A DNA stretch of 64,000 nucleotides, taken from Ahniella affigens. Its GTDB lineage: Bacteria; Pseudomonadota; Gammaproteobacteria; Xanthomonadales; Ahniellaceae. A program made the position numbers and the translations under genes. Positions within the stretch are counted from its first letter, which is position 1. Each line of letters starts with the position of its first letter. The DNA lies in assembly GCF_003015185.1 (NCBI RefSeq), contig NZ_CP027860.1, positions 4,392,501-4,456,500 of the forward strand, read 5' to 3'. Below the pieces are notes generated by a model that searched no databases, was not told the origin of the DNA, and saw nothing but the letters and a program-made list of their open reading frames with translations. Of this stretch, positions 7,864-17,114 are shown piece by piece.

Positions 7864-10800
7864 TCAGTCGCGCTCTTCGCGGTTCGCGCCGGCAAATTCG
7901 AGCAAGTCGCGCCGACCGAGGAATTGCCCCAGTTCCGCCGCGAACTCGGTGCTGCCGCCGCCGCTGCCGGACGCCACGGCAACCGCATCTGGATCAAAGC
8001 TCAGACCAGCCTCTTGAAGGGCCAACGCCAGCGGCTTGGCCTGCTTCTCGCGGAGCGTCTTCAGCTCGTTTTCCATATCCGCCAACTCGCCTTCCAACAC
8101 ACTCTTTCGTTTCAAGTGGTAGTCGCCCGGCCGGCCTTCCCAGAACACGACCGCTGCATAGAGCTGATCCGTGTGTTCACGGAGCCGTTCCTCGCCCGTG
8201 ATCGCACCACCTTCCGTCGTGGCGACGATCTTCTTTCGCAATGCGTCAGCCGCGTCGGCCAATTGGAGGAGCTTCTTACGGTTCTTGTCCGATTCCGGCA
8301 ACGCGGCGGCCTTGGCCTTGGCCTCCTCACGCAGTCCCACAATCTGATCGCTCAAATTGCTCATCCGCTCGAACATCTGTTGAACGCCAAGCGCCGCTGC
8401 ATGCTGCGCCTTGCGATCGTCGAGGCTGTACGTGGCTTTCGGGTCCATACCGATCACGAGCTTCTGCTCATACACCTTGCCATTCTTGGTCAACCGCAAT
8501 GTGTAGTCGCCCGGCAAATAGCGCAGCCCCACCGTTGCCGCACCCGACACACTGGCGCCGGTTGGCACGCGTGGCGGCTTGCCGCGCATGGCCCAGGAAA
8601 TCCGATTCAAGCCGCGCCGCTTGGAAGCCGGCAGCGTATCGACGACCTTGCCTTCGGCATCCAGCACTTCCAGCTTCAACTTGCCAAACAAGTGGCGCGT
8701 CTTCTGGAAATAGCTGATGACGATGTCCTGCGAGGGATTCTCGCCGAAGTACATTGCATCGCCGACCGGCCAACCGCCAAACGCCTGGATCTTCTGAATT
8801 TGCGGACGGTTCGACAGGAAGCTGACTTCCGACTCCAGCACCGCAGGGGTGGTGGCGCGCAGCGGGGTCAGATCGTCGATGATCCAGATACCGCGGCCAT
8901 GCGTGCCAATCACCAGATCATGATCGCGCGGATGCACGACGAGATCGCGAACCGCAACCGATGGGAAGTTATCGCCCTTGAACTCGGCCCAGTGCTGACC
9001 TTCGTCGATCGACATGAACAGACCCAATTCGGTACCCAGGTAGAAAATCTCCGGCTTGATCGGATCGAACTTGATCACATGCGCATAACCGCGGACACCC
9101 TGGCTCGCACTCGCGATACGGGTCCAGGTTTGGCCAAAATCGCGCGTGATGAACACATGCGGTGTCATATCGCCAACCGTGTGGCGATCGAGTGTCACCA
9201 TGGCCGTGCCATCGTGGTGCGGACTCGCTTCGACCCAGCTGACCCAGCTGGTCTTCGGGGCGTCCTTCAGATTCTTGACTGTATTCGTCCAAGTCTTACC
9301 GCCATCACGGGTGACCTGGATGTTGCCATCGTCGGTACCGACCCAGATCACTTGACCGTTCTTCGGCGACTCGCTGATCGAGTAGATCGTCGTGTGCATC
9401 TCTGCCGCGGAATTGTCGACGGTAATGCCACCCGACTGCTCCTGCTTCTGGCGGTTCGGATCGTTCGTCGTCAGGTCTGGCGAGATCTTGTCCCAGCTTT
9501 GCCCGTGATCGCGCGTCCGATACAGAAACTGTGCACCGATGTAGAGCGTGCCCTTTTCATTCGGCGACAGATGAATCGGCGCGTTCCAGTTGAAGCGGAG
9601 CTTTTCGCCCGCCTTGTCTGACTTCGGCTGAATATCGCGCTGCTGCAAGGTCTTGCGATTGACCCGAGCAATCGTGCCGCCTTGCGACTCGAAATAGGCG
9701 TACTCTGGATCGGCCGGATCGCTGAATACCCAGAAGCCGTCACCACCCGAGAACGGTTCCCAACGCGAATTGGTGATGCCACCCGGATACATCGAATCGC
9801 CCACCCAACTGGTGTTGTCCTGCAGGCCACCGTAAACCTGATACGGGTCTTTGTTGTCGACGCTCACGTGATAGAACTGCGAGATCGGCAGGTTGTGTAC
9901 TTTGTGCCACAGCGTGCCGCCGTTGACGGACACCCACAGACCGCCGTCGTCGCCGCCGATGATGTGCTGCGTGTTGTCTGGATTGACCCACACATCGTGC
10001 CAGTCACCATGGGCGCTGCCACCGGCACCGCTGAAGCTCTTACCGCCGTCGTCCGAGACGATCAGGCCCAGATTGACTTTGAACACCCGCTGGGCATTGA
10101 GCGGATCGACGATCAGGTTCGAGAAGTAGAACGGGCGCCAGACCATCGACTGACTGCGATCACGCTCTTCCCAAGTCTTGCCACCGTCAGCCGAATAGAA
10201 CAGCGCACTGCGAGTCGACTCAACCACGGCATAAACGATGCTTGAATCCGACGGCGCTACCTCGACTTCGATGCGCCCATAGGGCTTCGGGCCGAAACCC
10301 TTGTCGCCCGTACCGACTTCTGACCACGTCTTGCCGCCATCAGCCGTACGGAACAACCCACTGCCACTCTTCGCAGTCGGGCCTTCGCCGCCCGAGCGGA
10401 AGGTCCAGCCCTGTCGGCGAAAGTCCCACAGCGACGCAAAGATCACATTCGGATCCTTTGGGTCCATGCTCATGCCGCCGCAGCCGGTCGACAAGTTGCT
10501 GCCCTTCAGGATTTGTGTCCAAGTCTTGCCAGCATCACTCGTCTTGTACAGACCGCGCTCAGCACTGTCGCTCCAGAGTTTTCCAGGCGCGCAGACATAG
10601 ACAGTGTTCGGATCGGTCGGGTGGATCAGGATCTTGCTGATCCGTTCTGATTCGGGCAGCCCCATATTGGTCCACGATTCGCCGCCATCGACCGAGCGAT
10701 ACACGCCATTGCCGATCGATACCGAGTTGCGCGTCCATGATTCACCGGTGCCGACCCAAACAACCTTGTGATCGCTCGGCGCAACGGCAATAGCGCCGAT

Positions 10801-11064
10801 CGACTGCACGGGCTGCTTGTCGAATACCGGTTTGAACGTTGTGGTGCCGTCCGAAGACTTCCACACGCCGCCGCTCGCTGCACCCACAAATACGACGGTC
10901 TTGCCTTGTTCGTTGTAAGCCGCGACCGCGCTGACGCGGCCACTCATTTGTGCCGAACCGATATTGCGCACGCCCAATCCGTTGATCGCCGTGGCATCGA
11001 ATCCTGCCTGTGTCACACCTGCCGCGCCAAGCGCGAGCAAGCCAATCATCCATTGCTTGTTCAT
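7864..11064 (-). CDS. Large exported sortilin/VPS10-like BNR beta-propeller protein
   Basis: 1066 residues with a signal peptide (MNKQWMIGLLALGAAGVTQAG). Repeated blades with Asp-box/BNR motifs run through residues 30-720 (SSDGTTTF, SVDGGESW, TSDAGKTW, TADGGKTW, SADGGKTW, TRDGGKTW). This is the Sortilin-N/VPS10-like fold, often annotated as glycosyl hydrolase although catalysis is unproven. A beta-rich region follows (about 750-880), then a charged helical part (about 890-1040) that may form coiled coils. No DGFE-like tail: it ends GANREERD. It is the second gene after a LolA-like gene, 11 bp downstream, on one transcript. Substrate and function are unknown; extracytoplasmic peptide or glycan binding is possible. 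Confidence 0.85.
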   Translation of the reverse strand: MNKQWMIGLLALGAAGVTQAGFDATAINGLGVRNIGSAQMSGRVSAVAAYNEQGKTVVFVGAASGGVWKSSDGTTTFKPVFDKQPVQSIGAIAVAPSDHKVVWVGTGESWTRNSVSIGNGVYRSVDGGESWTNMGLPESERISKILIHPTDPNTVYVCAPGKLWSDSAERGLYKTSDAGKTWTQILKGSNLSTGCGGMSMDPKDPNVIFASLWDFRRQGWTFRSGGEGPTAKSGSGLFRTADGGKTWSEVGTGDKGFGPKPYGRIEVEVAPSDSSIVYAVVESTRSALFYSADGGKTWEERDRSQSMVWRPFYFSNLIVDPLNAQRVFKVNLGLIVSDDGGKSFSGAGGSAHGDWHDVWVNPDNTQHIIGGDDGGLWVSVNGGTLWHKVHNLPISQFYHVSVDNKDPYQVYGGLQDNTSWVGDSMYPGGITNSRWEPFSGGDGFWVFSDPADPEYAYFESQGGTIARVNRKTLQQRDIQPKSDKAGEKLRFNWNAPIHLSPNEKGTLYIGAQFLYRTRDHGQSWDKISPDLTTNDPNRQKQEQSGGITVDNSAAEMHTTIYSISESPKNGQVIWVGTDDGNIQVTRDGGKTWTNTVKNLKDAPKTSWVSWVEASPHHDGTAMVTLDRHTVGDMTPHVFITRDFGQTWTRIASASQGVRGYAHVIKFDPIKPEIFYLGTELGLFMSIDEGQHWAEFKGDNFPSVAVRDLVVHPRDHDLVIGTHGRGIWIIDDLTPLRATTPAVLESEVSFLSNRPQIQKIQAFGGWPVGDAMYFGENPSQDIVISYFQKTRHLFGKLKLEVLDAEGKVVDTLPASKRRGLNRISWAMRGKPPRVPTGASVSGAATVGLRYLPGDYTLRLTKNGKVYEQKLVIGMDPKATYSLDDRKAQHAAALGVQQMFERMSNLSDQIVGLREEAKAKAAALPESDKNRKKLLQLADAADALRKKIVATTEGGAITGEERLREHTDQLYAAVVFWEGRPGDYHLKRKSVLEGELADMENELKTLREKQAKPLALALQEAGLSFDPDAVAVASGSGGGSTEFAAELGQFLGRRDLLEFAGANREERD

Positions 11065-11075
11065 GTGCCGGCTCC

Positions 11076-11822
11076 TTATGGCTTGGCTTTGGTTGCAGGA
11101 AAGGCGAACTGCGCCTGATCGAGCGCGGTGTTGACCTCCACGTTGGTCACTTCCACCTTGCCCTTCTCGTCGCTGCTCGAACCCTTCGCGCCCGAGTCGA
11201 TCGCCATGGGGAAGTACACCCCGTTAATCTTCTCGTAGTCGCCAAGATCGGTCTCCGACTCCTGCTCGGTACCGCGGACAAACGTCTTGCTTTGCGTGCG
11301 GATTTCGAGGAAGTAGTCCGGATCGAAGAAGTACGTGATCTCGTTGCCGGTGGCGAGCGTCACCTTGAGCTTGTGCGCCAGCGTGCCGTCGACATCTTCT
11401 GTGCCGAGATACTCGACTTTGTTGCCCTTGGTCGCATAGTCGATCAGCGGACCATCGAGGTCGGCCTGGACCTGAAACACCTTCTTCAGATCGTCCGGCA
11501 ATTTATCGGGGTCCTTGCGCCCACCGAATGGCGAAATCTGCCAAGCGTCCTTGCCATCGTAAGCCTGAATCTGGGTCATGCCCTGCAGGCTGAATTCGTT
11601 CCGCAACATGCCGGGGCGCGCGGTCTTTTGCACAAAGTCGGCCTCAAAGCCGCCACCGCCACGAAACTTGCCCGTCAGCACGACTGACTTGACCGCCTGG
11701 ATCGCCGCGAGACCACCCCGCGCTTCGATGTTCTTCTGGATCAATTCATCTGCAGTCATGGCTGAGGCAGCCAAGGGCAGCAGCGCGAGGATCCATCCCG
11801 CGAGCATGTTGGAACAACGCAT
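11076..11822 (-). CDS. Exported LolA-like (outer-membrane lipoprotein-sorting fold) protein
   Basis: 248 residues. The signal peptide runs from MRCSNMLAGWILALLPLAASA. The mature part starts MTADELIQKNIEARGG and continues with antiparallel-strand sequence (EYLGTEDVDGTLAHKLKVTL, ITYFFDPDYFLEIRTQ), typical of the half-barrel LolA/LppX-like family. GGGAGAG lies upstream of the ATG at 11822. An in-frame ATG 39 bp upstream would spoil the signal peptide. It is the first gene of a two-gene unit with the sortilin-like protein. True LolA function is unlikely; these paralogues usually have no known ligand. Confidence 0.75.
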   Translation of the reverse strand: MRCSNMLAGWILALLPLAASAMTADELIQKNIEARGGLAAIQAVKSVVLTGKFRGGGGFEADFVQKTARPGMLRNEFSLQGMTQIQAYDGKDAWQISPFGGRKDPDKLPDDLKKVFQVQADLDGPLIDYATKGNKVEYLGTEDVDGTLAHKLKVTLATGNEITYFFDPDYFLEIRTQSKTFVRGTEQESETDLGDYEKINGVYFPMAIDSGAKGSSSDEKGKVEVTNVEVNTALDQAQFAFPATKAKP

Positions 11823-12238
11823 GTGACTCTCCCTGAGTTGAGTGATCTCCGGACCCGACACCGAAGCCTGCTGAATCTAACGCGCCCCCGCCGCCACGCC
11901 ATGGACCGATGGTCATACCTGAGACGGATTTGGCCATCGGTCATGCGAACCATTCTTGTTCGGACAACCCCAGCGCCCGCCAAGACCGTCGCACCGCCCA
12001 TGCCGCAGGGGCAGCCCCCTGTGTCTGCCCCCTCGACGTACCGCGCTCCGCGCACTGTAGGACACAAGCTCTACCCCAACGAAGCCAAACCAGGCGGCAC
12101 ACCTGCAACCCCTTCAAGAACGAAGTGACTTCCGGCAGGTCCCCAGGGTGACTTCGAGCATCTCTCGAAGAACTAAGGCGCATCCGATGATGCCCACCAT
12201 CGCCACCCCGGCGACGAACGCAAGCATGGAGACCCGCA
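11823..12238. other. Divergent intergenic region, no gene seen
   Basis: About 415 bp between a minus-strand operon and a plus-strand membrane protein gene. It should contain promoters for both. I see no recognisable RNA, repeat family or protein. Confidence 0.45.
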
Positions 12239-12958
12239 ATGTATGCCCTGTTGAAGTACGCCCACGCCTGGATCGGTGCCCTGGCCTTGATCACCTTCTG
12301 GCTCGCCGGCTTCGCCCGTAAAGGCAGCAATGCCCATCGATGGACCGGACGCGTCTACCTGATCGCCATGTGCGGCATTCTCGCCACCGGCTTCCCGATG
12401 GCTGCCCTCGCTTACAGCATCGGCTTGGTTGAGCAAGCCATCTTCCTCGCCTACCTGCTTGTCATCACCGGCAATGCCATGTGGCTGGCCTGGAGCGCCG
12501 TCCGCAACAAACAGAGCTTCGCCGGATTCACCGGCCCGATGTATCGCGCGCTGATGGTGCTAACACCTATCGCCGGCGTGATCACCTTGATCGTCGGCAT
12601 CCAAACCCAAGCCACGATTCTGATGGGCTTCTCCGTGATCGGCATGATCTCCGGCTACCGCATGTATCAAGGCCTCCGCCGCGGCCCCGAACATCGCCTG
12701 TGGTGGCGCGAAGCCCACATGGACGCCATGCTCGGCAATGCCATCGCGACCCACATTGCGTTCCTGTCGATTGGCCTGCCGAAACTACTCCCGATGCTAA
12801 GCGGCCCCCTCCTCCAGAACCTCGCGTGGTTTGGCCCCGTCGTCATCGCCTGGACCGCCCGCGTGTTTCTCATCCGCCGATTCCCGAAAGGCGCACCGAT
12901 GCCCGCGAACGCGAACCCTACAACCCGCGCGCCGGTGATCACCACACAAGCGCCGTAA
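12239..12958 (+). CDS. Multi-pass membrane protein, DUF2306-like
   Basis: 239 residues with about seven hydrophobic segments, for example residues 5-24, 37-60, 66-84, 103-121 and 124-142. The KGSNAHRWTGRVYLIAM block near residue 29 resembles the conserved His-Arg-Gly-Arg motif of DUF2306 membrane proteins. A second His-rich loop (REAHMDAML, about 159-167) follows. A polar tail rich in Pro/Thr ends the protein. GGAG lies 9 bp before the ATG. No neighbour suggests a pathway, and the function is unknown. Confidence 0.7.
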   Translation: MYALLKYAHAWIGALALITFWLAGFARKGSNAHRWTGRVYLIAMCGILATGFPMAALAYSIGLVEQAIFLAYLLVITGNAMWLAWSAVRNKQSFAGFTGPMYRALMVLTPIAGVITLIVGIQTQATILMGFSVIGMISGYRMYQGLRRGPEHRLWWREAHMDAMLGNAIATHIAFLSIGLPKLLPMLSGPLLQNLAWFGPVVIAWTARVFLIRRFPKGAPMPANANPTTRAPVITTQAP

Positions 12959-13472
12959 GCCACACGTCTCCTTCTCCCGCGCGAGCAGGAGAAGGCCGGG
13001 AAGAGGGCTACTTACGACCAATCCACACCAGCCGCCAGCCGCACAACCGAATCACCCGCGCTAAATGCCGTCATCCCGGAAGCCGCGCAGCGGTTTCCGG
13101 GATCCAGGACAATCCCGCGACAAGCAAGCACTTCGCCTTCTCCCGCGCGAGCGGGAGAAGGCCGGGATGAGCGCTACTCGCGACAAGTCCGCCCCATTCG
13201 CCATTCAGAACGCTAGTCGCGACCCAGAGCAATCCTGCGACCACCACACCATCGTCCTCGCAAGTCACCACTGACCGAACCACCCCCTCGGCGCCAGCCG
13301 CACGACAAAACCCCACAACCAATTGCCGTCATCCTGGAAACCGCACTGCGGTTTCCGGGATCCAGGGCAATCTTGCGAGAAGCAAACACTTCCCCTTGTC
13401 CCGCGCGAACGGGAGAAGGCTGGCATAAGGGCTGCTTGCGGGGCTACACGGATTGCACCGTGACGACTCCGC
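12959..13472. repeat. Cluster of degenerate palindromic repeats
   Basis: It holds two copies of a palindrome of the form TCATCCCGGAAGCCGC...CGGTTTCCGGGATCCAGG (about 13072-13107 and 13328-13366). There are also three fragments resembling the CTTCTCCCGCGCGAGCGGGAGAAGG module of repeat family A (12971-13020, 13135-13180, 13390-13440). No coding capacity is convincing. Confidence 0.7.
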
Positions 13473-13874
13473 TCAAACCTCAGGCAATTCGTACTCGAAG
13501 TCGTAGTAATGCACGCCGTTTTCGATCCGAATCCGAAACGTGCCGGTGATGCCGGTCAATGCATCGGTGCCGGAATCGGGAACCACGGTGATCAGGAGTT
13601 CTTGCTCACCGCGATTCATGATGCCGCGGTGGATCAGCACGAAGCTGCCGTCCTTGCCATGCAGATTCCCGGTCACGCGCTCGACGGCAACATAGCCCGC
13701 AGAGCCTGGGACTTGCCCCATGGCCATCAGCATTTGACCCGAGCCGCCGGCCTCAAGGTCGCCCATGAAGCGTTTGACGAGGCTGCGGCGTCCCATGGGG
13801 CCGTTCTCTGGTTCGCCTTCGACCGGTAGCGTGGGGAGGCGGACTTCGAATCTGCCGGTGGCGATGTTGGGCAT
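13473..13874 (-). CDS. DUF3224-family protein
   Basis: 133 residues, cytoplasmic (no signal peptide). The pattern VKRFMGDLEAGGSGQMLMA, then YVAVERVTGNLHGKDGSFVLIHRG, then LLITVVPDSGTDALTGITGTFRI is the DUF3224 beta-barrel family, related in fold to allene oxide cyclase. No enzymatic role is established. It starts at 13874 after a weak ribosome-binding region. It stands alone between repeat clusters. Confidence 0.8.
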   Translation of the reverse strand: MPNIATGRFEVRLPTLPVEGEPENGPMGRRSLVKRFMGDLEAGGSGQMLMAMGQVPGSAGYVAVERVTGNLHGKDGSFVLIHRGIMNRGEQELLITVVPDSGTDALTGITGTFRIRIENGVHYYDFEYELPEV

Positions 13875-13980
13875 GAGGATTGGCCTGTGCTCGTGTTGTG
13901 AGTGGTGATTGTCTCAGGCCGTGGCTTGGTTTGTCGCGACGAGTTGGTTGCGGCCGATGCCTCTTGGTAAGCGCGCTTTG

Positions 13981-14185
13981 CAGGCTGTGCGAAAACGGTA
14001 GGAGTTTGCGACGCCACCTCATCGCCGTCATCCCGACGAAAGTCGGGACCCAGGGAAATCTGGCTGCGGTGTCGCAACTATTTTGGGTCCCGACTTTCGT
14101 CGGGATGACGCCAACAGAGTAAGGTCCCTTGCTATGACGTCAGACGCCATGAACGCTGCTGCCAACGCCTTTTTCACACAGCCTG
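13981..14185. mobile_element. 205-bp MITE-like element, copy 1
   Basis: The ends are inverted: CAGGCTGTGCGAAAACGG on the left and, read inward from the right, CAGGCTGTGTGAAAAAGG. TTTG flanks both ends as a possible 4-bp target duplication. Inside is a nested long palindrome built on TCATCCCGACGAAAGTCGGG. There is no open frame for a transposase. The copy at 21484-21688 has the same 205-bp length, and deleted forms occur at 48467-48736. Confidence 0.8.
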
Positions 14186-14229
14186 TTTGGGGGGCTTGAG
14201 TCTTGCTGGCATGTCGCCAGATTGCCCTG

Positions 14230-14262
14230 GATCCTGGAATCCGCTGCGCGGCTTCCAGGATC
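14230..14262. repeat. Short palindromic repeat
   Basis: Inverted arms GATCCTGGAA-CCGC and GCGG-TTCCAGGATC form a hairpin related to those at 13072 and 13328. Confidence 0.65.
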
Positions 14263-14316
14263 ATGACAACAACGAGTGCGAGCGCTTCGGCCTCCCGCGT
14301 AACCGAGGCGAGTCCT

Positions 14317-14346
14317 CAAAAAGAAAACCCCGCCGAAGCGGGGTTT
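14317..14346 (-). terminator. Intrinsic terminator of the serine-hydrolase lipoprotein gene
   Basis: The stem AAACCCCGC/GCGGGGTTT has a TTCG loop and is followed on the minus strand by TCTTTTTG. It lies about 145 bp after the stop at 14491. The same hairpin design ends glnA. Confidence 0.8.
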
Positions 14347-14490
14347 GGAAATGGGCGGTTGTGTTGGTGTGATCAGGTCGGGCGCACTCCGAGTCGCCGA
14401 CTTGAACAGCCCTCGATCCGTTCCTTGGATTCGTTTCGTCGTCTTGGTCGCTTTACTTCCTATGGTTTTGAGAACGCGGTCGTACAAGTC

Positions 14491-16158
14491 TTAGTGCACG
14501 GTGCTGATCGTGGCTTGTTCGCGGCGTCGTGCTTCCGCTTCGTTGAGCAAGCGCTGTGCTTCGACTGCCGCGGCGGACGTCTTCGCACCCTGCCAACGCG
14601 GCAGCAATGCGAGCGCGGCATCGACGTCACCAGCTTCCAAATGGCGGGCAATCAGTGCGCCAGTCGGGTCGCGGGACAGGTCTCGCTTGGCGAGCAACCA
14701 GGCTTGTTCCGGCGATGCTGCGTTCGCCAAGTACTGCGCGGCCATGCGGCGAATCAGCGGCTCGTAGGTGGTGGCCAGATCGTTCGTGGTCTCCAAAGCA
14801 CCTGGTTCCACAGGCGTGTTACCGAAGCCAGTGCCGTCTTCAAGCGAGATGAGCAGATCACGCAAGCGCTTGGACAGCCCGCGCTCGGAGGTGCCCTGGT
14901 TGCACATGTGGGCAATGCCCCAGGTGTAGGTGGCTGCCGTGTTCGCACGAGGCCAGATTTGCACATCGGCAACGTAACCGCGAATGCCACCGCCTTTGCC
15001 AAACCATTTGCCGTCGAGCGCGAGTTCCAAGCCGAGGCCGGCTTTAGCATTGATGCCGGTCGGGTAGGCCCCGAAGTTCTGACGCATCTCGGTGTCGATC
15101 TTGGTTTTCGGAATCACGGCATCGGACTGCAGGATCAGTATCAAGCGGCTGAGGTCACCAATAGTCATCACCCATCCGCCAGAAGGGCCTTCCCAGCCCC
15201 AGCCGTTCAAGTCCAACAAGCTGCCGTCTGGATGATAGCCATGGGCGAGATTCTTGATGTCCTGATTCCGGAAATGGGTACCGAGCGCCGCGGTGATCAG
15301 GGTTGGATTGGCGGACGCAATATGACCGCGCCCGACGCGATGCCAAACGTACCGTTCGTATCCGCGCATCGACGCCGGAAAGTGAGGCTTCTTGGTTCGT
15401 TGATCGATCAGCGCGCCGAGCAACGTGAAGCCGACATTCGAATAGTTTGGCTTGTTGAGTTTGGCAATGGACCAGTTTGCAGCTTCGTGACGATAGCTTT
15501 CATAGACGAGGCGCGGCTGCAGACCAGGAGAATCGATGATCTGGTAAAAGGCGTTGATACCCGCTTCGTCTGAGAACGTCGGCACATGCCAATGCATGAC
15601 GTTCTCGAAGCCACCGACGTTCGCCAACACTTGGCGGACGGTGGGATTGCCCCAACCAACGGGCATTTGCGAGGGCAGTAGATCCATCTGTTGCAGGATC
15701 GGTTGATCCAAGAACAACTCGCCGTCCTCGGCCAAGGCCATGACACCCAGCGCCGTCAATGTCTTGGAGATTGAGCCGATCGCCGATGGCGTGGCAACCG
15801 TGAACGCGCGGTTCGTCGCCTTGTCGGCCTTGCCATAGCCCTGCAGATACGCGATCTGATGGTCGCGCGTGATGCCGATCGCACAGCCCATCATGTTGTT
15901 CTCAGCCATGTAGTCCGCGACTTCCTGATCGATCTCGGCGCGGGTCGCAGGTTTCAGGCCACCGGCATTCGGCGCCAGTGTGCGGTACTTCTCATCGGCT
16001 GCGGCTGCCACATTGACGTTGATGTCTTTGACTTGGTCACTGCCTGCTTGATCTGGTGCGCACGCGCTGAGTGCCAAGGCAATAGTCAGCGTGGCGGGTA
16101 GCATTAACACGCGGCGCGCGATTTGCTGGTGGTGTGTCATTGGGGTCGTTTGGTTCAT
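14491..16158 (-). CDS. Beta-lactamase-fold serine hydrolase, lipoprotein
   Basis: 555 residues. The N-terminal hydrophobic stretch ends in a lipobox (ALALSAC, Cys near 33), so it is probably lipid-anchored in the periplasm. The class C/DD-peptidase fold shows SxxK as SISK (IGSISKTLTA, about residue 130) and YxN as YSN (NYSNVGFTLLG, about 240). The third motif is not the classical KTG; KGGGIRGYV near 390 is a candidate. A C-terminal helical extension (about 450-555) follows. Likely an esterase, peptidase or transpeptidase-like enzyme rather than a resistance determinant. Start 16158 is kept; an in-frame ATG 18 bp downstream is an alternative. Neighbours are non-coding. Confidence 0.82.
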   Translation of the reverse strand: MNQTTPMTHHQQIARRVLMLPATLTIALALSACAPDQAGSDQVKDINVNVAAAADEKYRTLAPNAGGLKPATRAEIDQEVADYMAENNMMGCAIGITRDHQIAYLQGYGKADKATNRAFTVATPSAIGSISKTLTALGVMALAEDGELFLDQPILQQMDLLPSQMPVGWGNPTVRQVLANVGGFENVMHWHVPTFSDEAGINAFYQIIDSPGLQPRLVYESYRHEAANWSIAKLNKPNYSNVGFTLLGALIDQRTKKPHFPASMRGYERYVWHRVGRGHIASANPTLITAALGTHFRNQDIKNLAHGYHPDGSLLDLNGWGWEGPSGGWVMTIGDLSRLILILQSDAVIPKTKIDTEMRQNFGAYPTGINAKAGLGLELALDGKWFGKGGGIRGYVADVQIWPRANTAATYTWGIAHMCNQGTSERGLSKRLRDLLISLEDGTGFGNTPVEPGALETTNDLATTYEPLIRRMAAQYLANAASPEQAWLLAKRDLSRDPTGALIARHLEAGDVDAALALLPRWQGAKTSAAAVEAQRLLNEAEARRREQATISTVH

Positions 16159-16754
16159 TGGTAAGTACTCTTTTCGATGTGAACGCGATTGCTCGCTTTG
16201 AACATGCCTTCGTGTCGCGTCTGCGATCGAAGGTTCTTGATACCGCCAGATGCCTCAATGTCGCTTGCTTGGGACGGTTCGATCGTCGGCAGCCGTGAGC
16301 GAATCGAAGCCGGAGTGGCAGGTGCTCCGTGGTTTGGTTGCCTTTCATGGACAGCATGCGAGCGCACCTGCGATGCATGGCTGATGGGTGCTACCTCGAA
16401 TCAACAGGCAGCAGCCGTCGTTGCCTCTGGTGTTGGCCAGTGCTTCGTCATGTTTGGGGGTTGCCTGCCAGCTGCCTTCGCCGGCGGCACGCGGCTAGGT
16501 GCGTCAGTGGCGCATGGGATGCGGCTTGTCGTTTGTGCGCGGCGCAGCAGGGCGTTTGCGAGGTTTGGAAAGGATGTCGTTAACCAAGTGATCCATCGTG
16601 ATTGCTTCCGTATTGAATGGCTACGGCGATCCGTGTGTGAGCGCCTTTGATCATCGAGTACGGAATCGTGCGTGCATCGGGATCAACTTTTTTGACATTT
16701 GTTTCGGTAAGCGGGAATTTGCATTCGATTTCCGTTTTCAGGATTTGTGGCCAG
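16159..16754. other. Long intergenic region, no gene recognised
   Basis: Open frames on both strands have no recognisable protein character, signal peptide or ribosome-binding site. The region may hold the promoter of the lipoprotein gene and possibly decayed sequence. Confidence 0.4.
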
Positions 16755-17003
16755 ATTGATTCGCGGCTGAAGCCGCTCCCACAAAAACCGCGATCCAAGT
16801 CGCCCTCGGTATGGCCTGAAGCCTTTTGTGGGAGGGCCTTCAGGCCCGAACCAAGCTTGTAGTGGGACCACCTACTGCTTGTAGGAGGGCCTTCAGGCCC
16901 GAACCAAGCTCGCGGCAAGACCTGTCGCTTTCTGTAGGAGGGCCTTCAGGCCCGAACATTCTTGCGGCGAGATTGGTTCGCGGCTGAAGCAGCTCCTACA
17001 AGA
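16755..17003. repeat. REP cluster (five units)
   Basis: Five short REP-type palindromes occur in mixed orientation: TTCGCGGCTGAAGCCGCTCC (16758-16777), three GGAGGGCCTTCAGGCCCGAAC units (near 16833, 16883 and 16938), and TTCGCGGCTGAAGCAGCTCC (16977-16996). This is the GTAGGAGCGGCTTCAGCCGCGA type known from Pseudomonas and Xanthomonas. It lies between convergent-side ends, downstream of glnA. Confidence 0.85.
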
Positions 17004-17032
17004 AACACCGCGCAATCGACCAGATCGCAGGC

Positions 17033-17058
17033 AGAAAAAACCCCGCCGAAGCGGGGTT
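17033..17058 (-). terminator. Intrinsic terminator of glnA
   Basis: The stem AACCCCGC/GCGGGGTT with a TTCG loop is followed on the minus strand by TTTTTTC, about 57 bp after the glnA stop. Confidence 0.9.
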
Positions 17059-17114
17059 GAAGGGAGAACCAAAGGCCAGGCGCGGTGGATCGACCGCGCC
17101 TGTGTTTGTTCGAA

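Noticed and set aside
7744..9621. 625-codon plus-strand frame opposite the sortilin-like gene
   Set aside because: The minus-strand product has a signal peptide and repeated BNR motifs, while the plus-strand frame has no recognisable feature.
12239..12958. DUF2306-like gene as a cytochrome b561 or haem protein
   Set aside because: His residues are present but the paired spacing expected for b-haem in membrane helices is not evident.
14491..16158. Serine-hydrolase lipoprotein as a beta-lactamase resistance gene
   Set aside because: The third KTG-type motif is not clear and the long C-terminal helical extension is unlike class C enzymes.
16189..16650. 153-codon frame upstream of the serine-hydrolase gene
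   Set aside because: No ribosome-binding site, no family resemblance and Cys/Arg-rich composition typical of non-coding GC-rich DNA.
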